Origin: a virus
Virus record (IMG/VR): IMGVR_UViG_3300009788_000168
Coordinates: 1-42,647 of that record
Length of the DNA: 42,647 bases
Direction: 5' to 3' (one strand)
The notes beneath the pieces were generated by a model. It was not told the origin of the DNA, searched no databases, and worked only from the letters and a program-made list of their open reading frames with translations. The position numbers and the translations under genes were made by a program. Of the stretch, positions 1 to 7,491 are shown piece after piece. Numbering within the stretch: position 1 is the stretch's first letter; each line of letters begins with the position of its first letter.

Positions 1-6
1 TCATTG

Positions 7-210
7 TCATTTATCTTTTAAATACCTCCATTCAAATTTACATAATCCTTGCTCATGGTCTAATTTAAACCTGTCAAAATGTTTTCCTTTATACCTCTTC
101 CATATTGGAGGAGTTAAAATTATGATGTTATCCTTATCTAATTCAATAAGGCCACAAGCATAATTTGTCCTGACGTATAGTGATCTATTCTTTGGTTTGT
201 TTTTCTTCAT
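7..210 (-). CDS. hypothetical protein, last complete early gene in the window
   Basis: I do not recognise this 67-residue protein. It is basic at the N-terminus, mixed alpha/beta in composition and has two cysteines. An upstream in-frame ATG at 246 would overlap the preceding gene by 62 bases, so I chose the ATG at 210, which overlaps it by 26; the ribosome site there is weak. The stop overlaps an ATG at positions 8-10 that probably begins another gene outside the window. Confidence 0.5.
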   Translation of the reverse strand: MKKNKPKNRSLYVRTNYACGLIELDKDNIIILTPPIWKRYKGKHFDRFKLDHEQGLCKFEWRYLKDK

Positions 211-370
211 TTGGTTGTTCGATATCAATATCATTTTTAACACCACATATTTTATCTATAGCCTTTTCTAAATCACAAAATCCAATATCACCAGTATCTT
301 TTATATGGAGTTCTTCCCATATTTTGATGATATCAGTTAAGGCTATCATTTTACTGTAATTTATACCCAT
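185..370 (-). CDS. hypothetical protein, 61 aa
   Basis: Unrecognised small acidic protein (61 residues) with a glutamate/lysine-rich tail. I chose the ATG at 370 because a GGAGGAAGAGGA purine tract lies just upstream on the minus strand; the longer reading from 454 would run deep inside the replication gene. It overlaps that gene's end by 20 bases, which suggests translational coupling in one leftward operon. Confidence 0.6.
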   Translation of the reverse strand: MGINYSKMIALTDIIKIWEELHIKDTGDIGFCDLEKAIDKICGVKNDIDIEQPNEEKQTKE

Positions 371-1601
371 CGCAATCCTCTTCCTCCACTTCTTTGATAA
401 ACATCTTCCATAACTTGCCATTTGCATTAATTTGTATAGATTCAATTTCATCAATCCAGTTTTGATGTTCTAACCAATCATAATAATTTTCACATAAACT
501 TAAAGGTTCTCCAAAATCCCTTCTGAGTTTACTCACTTTCAATGTTTTCTTTGGAATGTGTTTGGTGAAGTTTACTATTGAACGTATTCCTAATACTAAT
601 TTATTTTGATTGATAACAGTACCATTGAATTTGTCTATAAAGAATTTAGTTATTTCGGGATGATTGTCTTTTACTTGTCTGTCTGATACTTTTTTTGGAG
701 AGTTATACATGACTTGCATAAGCCAGGATATTTCACTTTTTGGATTATATATTAATCTCAATAGTGATTTTGGAAGGATGGATTTTTTTCTTGGTTCATA
801 TTCTCCTTTATAAAGTAATGATAAACGATTGATATGTTTTTTATAATTAAATTCAATTTCATCTTTGAATGGAATGTTATTTATTTTTCTTGAGATAGAA
901 TTTATTGAATTGTTTTGTAAGAATGTATTGCCTTTAAGAAGTTTGAAATATAATTCCAATTCTTCTATTGATGGATTTCGTTTGGTTATTCTTACATGAG
1001 GGAGTCCTTTAATCTTATCAGCTATTTTATTTTGGTAGGAAATTACTTTTTCAGCATACTTAGATTTAAACACATTATTTGTAATTCCCTTAGAAACTTT
1101 TCCTAAAGTTTCCATAGATACTTTAGTATCATTATTATTCTTATGTTTATTATTATTATCTTTATTCTTATTATCTTTATAGTAATTGATTTTTTCAGTA
1201 TCAAGTTCTTTAATTTCTTGAATACTTAGTTCTTTAATTTCTTGAGAACTGAAAGTACCGTTTAAAAATTTAATTATTTGAGGATGATTGATTTTAAAAT
1301 ACGTCCTAGCCGGAATCCCCTTTAGTTTAACTTTCAATATTTTTACATCAATTAACTTCTTGATTATGTTTCTTTGTTGGAAGTCACTTAGTCTAGTATC
1401 CTCTTCCCTATTTTTAATTGTATTATAAAACCATTCATTGTCTTGTGTTTTGTTTCTTATTGCAAAGTATTCCTCTTTACTTATTAAATCAGCTATAAAC
1501 AAAGCGGCATGTATTCCAAATAACCTAACAAGTTTTTTATTGATCATGAAATAGGCTTCCTTGACTAACATATTTTTTAATAGTTCTCTGTCTTTGTTCA
1601 T
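351..1601 (-). CDS. winged-helix replication initiator-like protein
   Basis: This 416-residue protein is built like phage replisome-organiser or initiator proteins. The N-terminal ~130 residues read as a winged-helix domain (alternating short helices, then a KLKGIPARTYFKIN wing-like segment). Next comes a very Asn/Lys-rich linker at about residues 150-175, then a basic C-terminal domain. The family call rests on architecture and on its place beside primase and helicase; no catalytic motif is expected. Start: an ATG at 1652 also exists, but the ATG at 1601 has AAAGGA upstream and avoids overlap with the previous gene. The linker coding DNA is almost pure A/T and is flanked by an 18-bp direct repeat, so the gene may carry the replication origin, as in lambda gene O. 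Confidence 0.55.
   Translation of the reverse strand: MNKDRELLKNMLVKEAYFMINKKLVRLFGIHAALFIADLISKEEYFAIRNKTQDNEWFYNTIKNREEDTRLSDFQQRNIIKKLIDVKILKVKLKGIPARTYFKINHPQIIKFLNGTFSSQEIKELSIQEIKELDTEKINYYKDNKNKDNNNKHKNNNDTKVSMETLGKVSKGITNNVFKSKYAEKVISYQNKIADKIKGLPHVRITKRNPSIEELELYFKLLKGNTFLQNNSINSISRKINNIPFKDEIEFNYKKHINRLSLLYKGEYEPRKKSILPKSLLRLIYNPKSEISWLMQVMYNSPKKVSDRQVKDNHPEITKFFIDKFNGTVINQNKLVLGIRSIVNFTKHIPKKTLKVSKLRRDFGEPLSLCENYYDWLEHQNWIDEIESIQINANGKLWKMFIKEVEEEDCDGYKLQ
1204..1245. repeat. tandem 18-bp direct repeat inside the replication gene
   Basis: AGTTCTTTAATTTCTTGA occurs at 1204-1221 and again, identical, at 1228-1245 (24-bp period). It encodes a repeated Gln-Glu-Ile-Lys-Glu-Leu. The next 80 bases (about 1120-1200) are low-complexity TTATTATT/CTTTATTC DNA. 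Repeats beside an AT-rich tract in an initiator gene resemble an iteron origin; this is inference. Confidence 0.5.
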
Positions 1602-1620
1602 GTTATTTTTCCTTTCTTTT

Positions 1621-1869
1621 TCAATCTCTAAATTTATCGGGATTGGATTCAATTACCATTTCCACATGCTTTTCAGTTTCTTTGATATCAATTTCAACTA
1701 TTGCGGTTAAAAGTGGGCTTAATGAAGTGGTAGGATCGTGCATCATTAATTGTAATTGAAATCCCTCATCGTTTGTGAATCCAGATGATTCATATAAATT
1801 GCTTACTGCTTTTGCTAGTTTTTCCACTCCTCTTTCTATATCTTCTTCTGAGTATTTTCTATCTTCCAT
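1621..1869 (-). CDS. hypothetical protein, 82 aa
   Basis: Unrecognised acidic, mostly helical protein. The ATG at 1869 follows a good GAAAGGAGAG site with an eight-base spacer; a TTG one codon earlier is less likely. The start overlaps the stop of the upstream 52-residue gene (TGATG), so the two are probably translationally coupled. Confidence 0.65.
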   Translation of the reverse strand: MEDRKYSEEDIERGVEKLAKAVSNLYESSGFTNDEGFQLQLMMHDPTTSLSPLLTAIVEIDIKETEKHVEMVIESNPDKFRD

Positions 1870-2027
1870 CAATTCTCTCCTTTCATAAAATAAAGATAAT
1901 CGTATATAACGGCATATACAATCCCAATAACAGTTATTATGGTGTATATAGTTCTATTTTTCTCATCTTCAACACCTCTAAGTATAGGAATGTATAGCAT
2001 TGCAATTATCATTGAAATCGTTCTCAT
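1869..2027 (-). CDS. small membrane protein, 52 aa
   Basis: A 52-residue protein with two hydrophobic stretches, at about residues 1-13 and 26-44, separated by a charged RGVEDEKNR loop. This suggests one or two membrane passes. The ATG at 2027 has the same GAAAGGAGAG leader as the next gene. An upstream in-frame ATG at 2057 lies in the terminator hairpin and has no ribosome site, so I rejected it. Function unknown. Confidence 0.6.
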   Translation of the reverse strand: MRTISMIIAMLYIPILRGVEDEKNRTIYTIITVIGIVYAVIYDYLYFMKGEN

Positions 2028-2057
2028 CAACTCTCTCCTTTCAATAAATGTAGACAT

Positions 2058-2100
2058 AAAAAAACCCTGACACCAGTCATTGCTAACCAGTAGTCAGGGT
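2058..2100 (-). terminator. rho-independent terminator, minus strand
   Basis: Perfect 8-bp arms ACCCTGAC (2064-2071) and GTCAGGGT (2093-2100) enclose a 21-base loop. On the minus strand they are followed by seven U (2058-2064, the innermost base shared with the stem). The plus strand has no T run after the stem, so it acts leftwards. It ends the structured RNA below, or attenuates the genes at 2027 and further left. Confidence 0.85.
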
Positions 2101-2201
2101 CAAACAAAATCCAGATATTAAAAGAGCCCAAACCGCAAAGAAAGTCCTCTTTACCTAAATGGATTTTGATATTGTAATTATTTAATTGTCTTTTGCGGTT
2201 T
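2058..2201 (-). ncRNA. structured RNA with pseudoknot topology ending in a terminator
   Basis: Between the genes ending at 2293 and starting at 2027 there are two interleaved inverted repeats. Arms 2130-2139 and 2192-2201 (AAACCGCAAA/TTTGCGGTTT) pair perfectly. Arms 2105-2126 and 2147-2168 pair over 6+9 bp around a 7-nt internal loop of equal length on both sides. Order A-B-A'-B' means an H-type pseudoknot or two alternative folds. The terminator follows directly. It could be a free small RNA of about 145 nt or a leader/attenuator for the downstream genes. I could not identify a convincing promoter or an RNA family. Confidence 0.6.
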
Positions 2202-2292
2202 GTCTTAATCAATCTATTTCTCCAAGCAGTTTACTGATAAGTTTACAAAGGTAAATTGCATTTCAATATGATATAAAATTCGTTTCAAAATG

Positions 2293-2466
2293 TCAAGGAA
2301 TATCTATAATATTTCTTTGTTTAAATTTAGTAAGAGGACAACCACATCGAGGATAACCAATGTCATATTTAAACGATTGATATATAGTGTTGTGTATGAG
2401 ACGTTTGCAGTAAGGACATTGCCAAATACTAAAATTAAAATTTTTAGATTCTTTTTTATCCCCCAT
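2293..2466 (-). CDS. small zinc-ribbon protein, 57 aa
   Basis: A 57-residue protein with CPYC at residues 17-20 and CGC at 41-43, the pattern of a small zinc ribbon. The ATG at 2466 is preceded by GGAAGGAGAAG, an excellent ribosome site. It stops just upstream of the structured RNA. Function unknown; probably nucleic-acid or protein binding. Confidence 0.65.
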   Translation of the reverse strand: MGDKKESKNFNFSIWQCPYCKRLIHNTIYQSFKYDIGYPRCGCPLTKFKQRNIIDIP

Positions 2467-2484
2467 AATTACTTCTCCTTCCCT

Positions 2485-2679
2485 CTAAAAATTAATCATT
2501 TGTCTAACTGTTGAAATCAGGCACTCCTTTGAGCAAAAATGTTGTATGCCTTTAAATGAACATGAGTCAGGGTCAGAACGCACCTCTATCCAAGAGTGGG
2601 AAGTATTTCCGATTTGTAGAGGTTCTAGTATTTGTGTTTTTCCACAACTATCACAAACTTTTTGTTTTTTTATAGTCAT
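2485..2679 (-). CDS. small zinc-finger protein, 64 aa
   Basis: A 64-residue protein with CDSCG near the N-terminus and FCSKEC near the C-terminus, a treble-clef or zinc-ribbon pattern with about 38 residues between the metal-binding pairs. An AAAGGA site lies upstream of the ATG. Its last codons and the spacer to the next gene (ATTAATTTTTAGAGGGA) are a near copy of the primase end at 2889-2909, a shared junction sequence. Confidence 0.65.
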   Translation of the reverse strand: MTIKKQKVCDSCGKTQILEPLQIGNTSHSWIEVRSDPDSCSFKGIQHFCSKECLISTVRQMINF

Positions 2680-2699
2680 TTTAATTTAATCCTTTTATC

Positions 2700-2888
2700 T
2701 TAACCTATTAAAATCTCAAGCTCGGCCTGAGAGAGAGCATCATTTATACACTCTTCAACATCATTGACTATCAAGTACTCTTCATCTCTGTCGTAGTCAA
2801 TACTAGCTTTACTTACACAATTTCTAATAATACTAACTACTCTTTTTGCTGCTGCAATTTTAATCTCGTTTATATTGATAGTCACCAC
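2700..2888 (-). CDS. hypothetical protein, 62 aa
   Basis: Unrecognised acidic helical protein. The start is a GTG (2888 or 2885) directly after GAGGGAGG; 2885 gives the better spacing, and there is no early ATG. It follows the primase by six bases, so the two are transcribed together and perhaps translationally coupled. Confidence 0.55.
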   Translation of the reverse strand: MVTININEIKIAAAKRVVSIIRNCVSKASIDYDRDEEYLIVNDVEECINDALSQAELEILIG

Positions 2889-2894
2889 CTCCCT

Positions 2895-3806
2895 CTAAAA
2901 ATTAATTATCTTTTTAATCTGCTCTTTATTCAATTCAGCAGGGTCTTTGTTTTCAGGCAATTTTAATAGATAAGCATCAACATTAGTATTGTTTAAATCA
3001 GCTTGTAGTTTTAAAGCCTGTTGGTAAGCGTCCTCTCCGTTGTCAAATAATATTCCCACTCTCTTGATTCTTTTGTTAGATATTAAACGCACTTGTTTCA
3101 TAGTATAATTTATTCCAAACGTAGCTACGGCATTTCCCTTGCCAAGTCTCCATACGTCCATCACTCCCTCAGTTATAATCACCTTGTCATTCGTAACGTA
3201 GTCAAGTCCATATAGATAATTTTTGATGTTTGTATCATGACAGGTTTTATATTTGTCTTTTTGTTTGCCTGTAATGTCCCTTCCCTGGAATGATACTAAC
3301 TTCCCCTCATGGTAGATAGGGATTATGATTCTGAATTTATAGTCGCCGATTCCTTCAGTTCCTTTACTAACTCTCCAATCTTTGCTAAGTTCTTTTGGAT
3401 TAAATCTTCTATCAATGAGATATCGTTTATGTCTTTTTGTGAAATCATAGATTCCAACAGGCAGACTAATCTGTCGATGTCTGCCAACTTTGTTATTATT
3501 TCTTTCATTTTCTGCTTTGTTTTGTTGATAGGTTTGGGTTTGTGTGGAACAAATACTTTCTTCATTTTTTCCTTTCTTATATTTCTTAATTATTTCATAA
3601 GGGTTTTTGTCAGTTTCAAATTCTTTAATTAGTTTAGGTAATTTATGGGTTCCACATTTCCAACAATTGATACTTCCTTTTTCAAGATGAATTCCAATAT
3701 GTTCTCCGGCGTCATGACAGAAAGGGCATTGCATGTTTATCCATTCTGAGCTATATGTATATGGAATGTCAAGGTCTTCTAGGAATGTTATAATATCAAA
3801 ATTCAT
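2895..3806 (-). CDS. DnaG-like primase (zinc finger + TOPRIM)
   Basis: A 303-residue primase that would make RNA primers for phage replication. The N-terminus has a zinc ribbon (C27, C30, C48, C51). The middle (residues ~118-200) resembles the DnaG/gp4 N-terminal catalytic region. A TOPRIM core follows, with the glutamate in ITEGVMDVWRL (E213) and the acidic motif in LFDNGEDA (D255/D259) expected to bind metal. It lacks a C-terminal hexameric helicase domain, so it is shorter than T7 gp4 or bacterial DnaG. The start ATG overlaps the stop of the upstream gene (3803). A second reading frame with its own ribosome site lies inside at 3323-3565. Confidence 0.88.
   Translation of the reverse strand: MNFDIITFLEDLDIPYTYSSEWINMQCPFCHDAGEHIGIHLEKGSINCWKCGTHKLPKLIKEFETDKNPYEIIKKYKKGKNEESICSTQTQTYQQNKAENERNNNKVGRHRQISLPVGIYDFTKRHKRYLIDRRFNPKELSKDWRVSKGTEGIGDYKFRIIIPIYHEGKLVSFQGRDITGKQKDKYKTCHDTNIKNYLYGLDYVTNDKVIITEGVMDVWRLGKGNAVATFGINYTMKQVRLISNKRIKRVGILFDNGEDAYQQALKLQADLNNTNVDAYLLKLPENKDPAELNKEQIKKIINF
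3323..3565 (-). CDS. possible overprinted gene inside the primase
   Basis: This frame lies wholly inside the primase in another frame of the same strand. It would encode 80 residues: a Lys/Pro-rich start, then a long heptad-like helix (from about residue 20 to 72) rich in Leu, Ile and Lys/Glu. It starts with ATG five to six bases after GAAAGGA, one of the better ribosome sites in the region. Shadow frames seldom look this protein-like, but chance cannot be excluded; the primase is certainly real. Confidence 0.3.
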   Translation of the reverse strand: MKKVFVPHKPKPINKTKQKMKEIITKLADIDRLVCLLESMISQKDINDISLIEDLIQKNLAKIGELVKELKESATINSES

Positions 3807-4021
3807 TTTTTAGGTGCATGGTGAGTACAAATACGCTTCATGCGATTTGATTGATTAGTAATTGGACGATATGCTTTATCCCCAACAATTTCCTGGCATA
3901 TTGCGCAAGCATCACTTTTGTGTTTTTTTGTCATCTTTGATAGCGTCCATATTTGCCGCCCGTAATGAACACTGTCAATGATTAACCATCCTTCAATAGG
4001 GACTTCTTTAATAATATACAT
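3803..4021 (-). CDS. hypothetical Cys/His-containing protein, 72 aa
   Basis: Unrecognised 72-residue protein. CAICQ near residue 40 and a C-terminal CTHH could form a zinc site. It overlaps the primase start by four bases and lies one base from the next gene upstream, as expected for a compact operon. Confidence 0.6.
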   Translation of the reverse strand: MYIIKEVPIEGWLIIDSVHYGRQIWTLSKMTKKHKSDACAICQEIVGDKAYRPITNQSNRMKRICTHHAPKK

Positions 4022-4225
4022 TTATTTTTTATCTATTATATTTTGTAATATTTCTTGTGGGTTGAATTCTTTTTCTTCTTCTTCTTTTTCTAAAATTAAT
4101 TGAGCAAAGTCTGTAAAAGTCTTACAACGATGTAAATCAAGTGATGTTATTACAACTCTATTTTTAGTGTTATCTTCTAATATTAATTTTAATAAACCTT
4201 TTTTTATAATTAATATCTTTATCAT
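4022..4225 (-). CDS. hypothetical protein, 67 aa
   Basis: Unrecognised 67-residue protein with an Ile/Leu-rich beginning and an acidic EKEEEEKEF segment. An AAAGAG purine tract lies upstream of its ATG. It directly abuts the next gene downstream, so co-translation is likely. Confidence 0.55.
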   Translation of the reverse strand: MIKILIIKKGLLKLILEDNTKNRVVITSLDLHRCKTFTDFAQLILEKEEEEKEFNPQEILQNIIDKK

Positions 4226-4241
4226 TTTCTTACTCTTTTCT

Positions 4242-4484
4242 TTATTTTAATACTTCCGGTTTACAGGTATTACGGTTGTGGCGATATAAAGTTTTTCCGT
4301 TGTGGGGAAATAGAATTACGGTTTCTACCGCTTTCTTCCATAGCTTTTCGTAAGAGTCTAATCCATCCTCTTTTGCTTTTTTTAAATCTACTAGGATTTT
4401 GACAGGTTTTTCGCAAATGTAGCATTTGGGATTATACTTGCGTTTGAATTTAGTTATGTTTTTTCTTCTTTTAAATTTACTCAT
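4242..4484 (-). CDS. small Cys/His protein, 80 aa
   Basis: An 80-residue strongly basic protein. CYIC (about residues 21-24) and a C-terminal LYRHNRNTC give a possible CCHC zinc site, and the basic N-terminus suggests nucleic-acid binding. It is not a recognisable HNH nuclease, since the second half lacks the N and H motif. It overlaps the upstream gene by eight bases. Confidence 0.6.
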   Translation of the reverse strand: MSKFKRRKNITKFKRKYNPKCYICEKPVKILVDLKKAKEDGLDSYEKLWKKAVETVILFPHNGKTLYRHNRNTCKPEVLK

Positions 4485-4674
4485 TTTTCTGTTTTAGTTC
4501 AGCTATCATGTCTGCATCTTTAAAGCTATGTGCATAAGCTGACCATAGTGATCCGCCCCTATGTTCTTTATATTCCGCCCATTCAAATGAGTTTAAATAT
4601 TCGTCTGTTAGCTTGTATTTTTCCCAAGCAATTCTCATTAGATTGTCTTTTGGTACTTCCTGTATTTTTGTCAT
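4477..4674 (-). CDS. hypothetical protein, 65 aa
   Basis: Unrecognised helical, Trp/Tyr-containing 65-residue protein. It lies between the helicase-proximal membrane peptide and the Cys/His protein. The ATG follows CAGGGTAATTAATT, a modest ribosome site. Confidence 0.6.
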   Translation of the reverse strand: MTKIQEVPKDNLMRIAWEKYKLTDEYLNSFEWAEYKEHRGGSLWSAYAHSFKDADMIAELKQKNE

Positions 4675-4688
4675 AATTAATTACCCTG

Positions 4689-4790
4689 TTACCAAGTTAT
4701 CTGAAATAAACGAGTGATTGTTTCTGTGTAATAGTGCATAAATATTATAACTGATGTTATACTTATTCCGTATTCTATTAGTGATATCAT
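4689..4790 (-). CDS. tiny hydrophobic peptide, 33 aa
   Basis: A 33-codon frame whose ATG overlaps the helicase stop (GAAATGATATC) after an AGAGGAG ribosome site. It would be a short hydrophobic, Ile-rich peptide with one possible membrane segment at residues 4-18. Position and ribosome site support it; it is too short for homology by eye. Confidence 0.45.
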   Translation of the reverse strand: MISLIEYGISITSVIIFMHYYTETITRLFQITW

Positions 4791-7486
4791 TTCTCCTCTT
4801 CTTTCTTTAAAGATTGTAAAAGGTTGTTAAAAATAGAAACGTCTTTTACTGTTGCTCCGTCCAGTACCTGGTCGAGTATCTTGCTTTTCTCTTCGATGTA
4901 TTTCATTATCTTTTCTTCTATTGTGTTTTTTGCTATCAAATACCATGCTGTTACTGAGTCTTTTTGTCCGATTCTATGGCAATTGTGGATACTGCTTAAT
5001 CCAATTATAAATGAATAGTTGTTTTCTACTGATAAATCATAAACCCTCTCTTTACCTCTTTTTGGTATGGAAATATTCGTTTCTGAAACAGGGAATAAAA
5101 CATTACCATCTTTATTAATTTTTATTCTTGTGCTTCCTTTAATTTTGCTGATTATAGTGTGTTCAATAGTCCATACTTTAGATTTTTCTTTGTATCCAAT
5201 TCCCATAATTGAGTTGCCAATTAAGGAATTTAGTAAGATTAATTGTGTTATTAATTTTGGAGATGCAGTGCTTCCTTGCTGTGTGTTTTTTCGTTTATAT
5301 CCGTCGCCAGCATAATAACCATCTAATAAAATCTCAACTTGTGTTTTATTTAATTTAAATACCCAGTCTGGAAATTGTTTGTTATGTGCTCCTTTTCCAA
5401 ACCAATTAATAAAATTAAAAGCTAAGTTTTTGGAATAGACAGTTCCTGAATAGCAGTTATCTTTATTTTCATAATGATTGGTATTTAGGTTCCCGAATTT
5501 TGTAGAAATAGTTTTTGCGACTTTATCAACAACAGCTTTCTTTTTTTTAGCGTCTCCGGAAATACTGATAAATGATGGATTGATATTGTATCTACCACAT
5601 CCATTGGCTATATAATATCCAAAAGCAAAAAGCATATCATTGTCTATTTTTACCTCACTGAAAATATTTTTCATTCTTCCATTAGTTTGTTTAGTTCCCC
5701 AGTTGTTTTTGAATTTATTGGTGAATGGCTTTTGAAGTTTTAAAATATTAAGTTTTTTGTTGGGTAGTTTTGTTCCGGGATTCAGGACTAAAAAATGTTT
5801 ATTAGGTCTTATATCAATTGCTTTTGTCCAATTGTATTTTTTTGTTTGTTTATCATATACATAGATTTTGTGGTCGTCAGTTACTTTTAGTTGTTCATTA
5901 AATCCGAAATATTTTATATTTATTTGTAGTTTTTTTCTTTCTATATGAGAATTAATATCTAAAACATTGTTCCATTTACCTAAATGAGTTAGAACTTTAT
6001 CACCAATTTTTATAGATTCTATCTTTTTATATCCTTCTTTTGTGAGAATGTATTGTCCTTCAAAAACACATCTGTCTTCTGCTTGAATGTGTTCCGCTGG
6101 CGACCATCCTAGTTCTAAAAAGCATGTATTAGAGGAGGCGGTCAGGGTTATACCTATTCCAGCGGCCTTTATGTTTCCTATAAATAATTTTATATTTTCA
6201 TTATTTTGAAAATCATTTACTATTTTTTGTCTTTTTGGTACAGGTGTAGAGCCGTCTAATCTTACATTGATTTCCTTAAAATGGTTTTCTAATATGTCAA
6301 GGGTTTTAGTGTGGGTGGTGAAGACTACTAATTTTTGACCTGTCTCAAGAAAATCTTCAATCCATTTAATCGCTTGTTTCATTTTTCCCTTACATGCTAT
6401 TTGCTTACATTTCTCCATCTGAATTAACACTTCCGCCGCCTTCGCCTTTTCAGCTTTTGCTTTTCCTTCATTATTGTGAATCCATTCTATTATGTTATTT
6501 TCCACTTGGTTGTATTCATAGGCGTTATCTATTTCAAGCGGGATTATACTTCTTACTTTAGGAGGGAGGTCTTTTAGAACGTCCTTCTTTTTGTGTCTTA
6601 TCATTATTTTATTTGTTAATAATTTATTTAATTCTGTTGTGTTAGATGATCCATTAAGATTCCAACCAAAACCATTATGTGTAGGATTACAATATTTATT
6701 GGCAAAATCCCATCTGGAGGAGAATAGGGAGGGATTAAGTATTTTAATTATATTCCAGAACTCGATTGGTCTGTTTACAATCGGAGTTCCGGATAATGCG
6801 ATTATGTGTTTAACTCTTTTACATAGTTTTATGACTGCTTTTGTTCTTTGCGCCGATGAGTTTTTTAAGAAATGGCATTCATCGAGTATAATGACTTTTG
6901 GATTTAGTTTTTTTAACTCTTTTAATCTATTGGAAACAATATCGTAATTAATTATAACAAAATCTTCTTTTATGTTTTTACCGTTCTTTCTTCCGGATAA
7001 TATTTCACTGTTCTTTTTTGTCCATATATCAATTTCATTTTGCCATGTGTATTTCACACTTGCTGGGACGATAATTAAGGCAGGTCTGAGTTCAGGGTGA
7101 TGTTGTAAATATGCGATAACTTGACAGGTCTTTCCCAATCCCATCTCCGATCCTATCAATGCTCTACCGTTTAGAGATTCTAGGAATTCCACTCCTTCAT
7201 GTTGAAAGGGATATAGCTTTTTATATAACCCTTCTATTTTATTTATAGTTTTAGTTTGTAAAGGGGCCTTTGCTTTTGTGAGCCATTTAAGTATGTCGGG
7301 AGAAATATCAAAATCCCATGATTTTAATGATTCAATATTTTCCTCACTCAAATGCACTCTCCATGACCTTGTATCAGGATCGTACTTTCTTCCGTTTAGG
7401 GATTTGACTTGTTCTAATGTTTTGGTAAAATCATCTCCCTTAAATTTGATCTGGATTTTGTTTTGTATTAGGTTGGCTGTTTTCAT
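4787..7486 (-). CDS. SNF2-family helicase/ATPase carrying an intein
   Basis: An 899-residue precursor; after splicing it would be 536 residues. Helicase motifs in order: Walker A in GSEMGLGKT (112-120), motif II DECH (202-205), LSGTP (231-235), KLVVFTTHTKTL (about 385-396), then motif VI, QAEDR (468-472) continuing as CHRIGQ (836-841). Motif VI is split by the intein. This is a small SNF2 core, the single-chain form common in phages, presumably a DNA translocase or helicase used in replication or recombination. The intein sits at an arginine-finger motif essential for ATPase work, so unspliced protein should be inactive. The start ATG has only a weak AAAG site upstream. Confidence 0.9.
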   Translation of the reverse strand: MKTANLIQNKIQIKFKGDDFTKTLEQVKSLNGRKYDPDTRSWRVHLSEENIESLKSWDFDISPDILKWLTKAKAPLQTKTINKIEGLYKKLYPFQHEGVEFLESLNGRALIGSEMGLGKTCQVIAYLQHHPELRPALIIVPASVKYTWQNEIDIWTKKNSEILSGRKNGKNIKEDFVIINYDIVSNRLKELKKLNPKVIILDECHFLKNSSAQRTKAVIKLCKRVKHIIALSGTPIVNRPIEFWNIIKILNPSLFSSRWDFANKYCNPTHNGFGWNLNGSSNTTELNKLLTNKIMIRHKKKDVLKDLPPKVRSIIPLEIDNAYEYNQVENNIIEWIHNNEGKAKAEKAKAAEVLIQMEKCKQIACKGKMKQAIKWIEDFLETGQKLVVFTTHTKTLDILENHFKEINVRLDGSTPVPKRQKIVNDFQNNENIKLFIGNIKAAGIGITLTASSNTCFLELGWSPAEHIQAEDRCVFEGQYILTKEGYKKIESIKIGDKVLTHLGKWNNVLDINSHIERKKLQINIKYFGFNEQLKVTDDHKIYVYDKQTKKYNWTKAIDIRPNKHFLVLNPGTKLPNKKLNILKLQKPFTNKFKNNWGTKQTNGRMKNIFSEVKIDNDMLFAFGYYIANGCGRYNINPSFISISGDAKKKKAVVDKVAKTISTKFGNLNTNHYENKDNCYSGTVYSKNLAFNFINWFGKGAHNKQFPDWVFKLNKTQVEILLDGYYAGDGYKRKNTQQGSTASPKLITQLILLNSLIGNSIMGIGYKEKSKVWTIEHTIISKIKGSTRIKINKDGNVLFPVSETNISIPKRGKERVYDLSVENNYSFIIGLSSIHNCHRIGQKDSVTAWYLIAKNTIEEKIMKYIEEKSKILDQVLDGATVKDVSIFNNLLQSLKKEEEK
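4982..6070 (-). mobile_element. intein with degenerate LAGLIDADG endonuclease, in the helicase
   Basis: A 363-residue intein (helicase residues 473-835). It begins CVFEGQYI after QAEDR and ends SSIHN before Cys836, giving the expected Cys1, penultimate His, terminal Asn and Cys+1. Block B is LKVTDDH (533-539). The insert contains two LAGLIDADG-like motifs. The first is FGYYIANG (622-629), with Asn628 where the catalytic acid normally stands; the second is LLDGYYAGDGY (720-730), with Asp728 intact. Splicing residues look complete, but the endonuclease has probably lost one active site. Confidence 0.9.
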
Positions 7487-7491
7487 TTTCT

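Noticed and set aside
2027-2212. 61-codon minus-strand frame covering the structured RNA
   Set aside because: It runs through the terminator stem and both pseudoknot arms, has no ribosome site, and its sequence is explained by RNA structure.
2290-2514. 74-codon plus-strand frame
   Set aside because: It is the shadow of the well-supported minus-strand zinc-ribbon gene at 2293-2466 and has no ribosome site.
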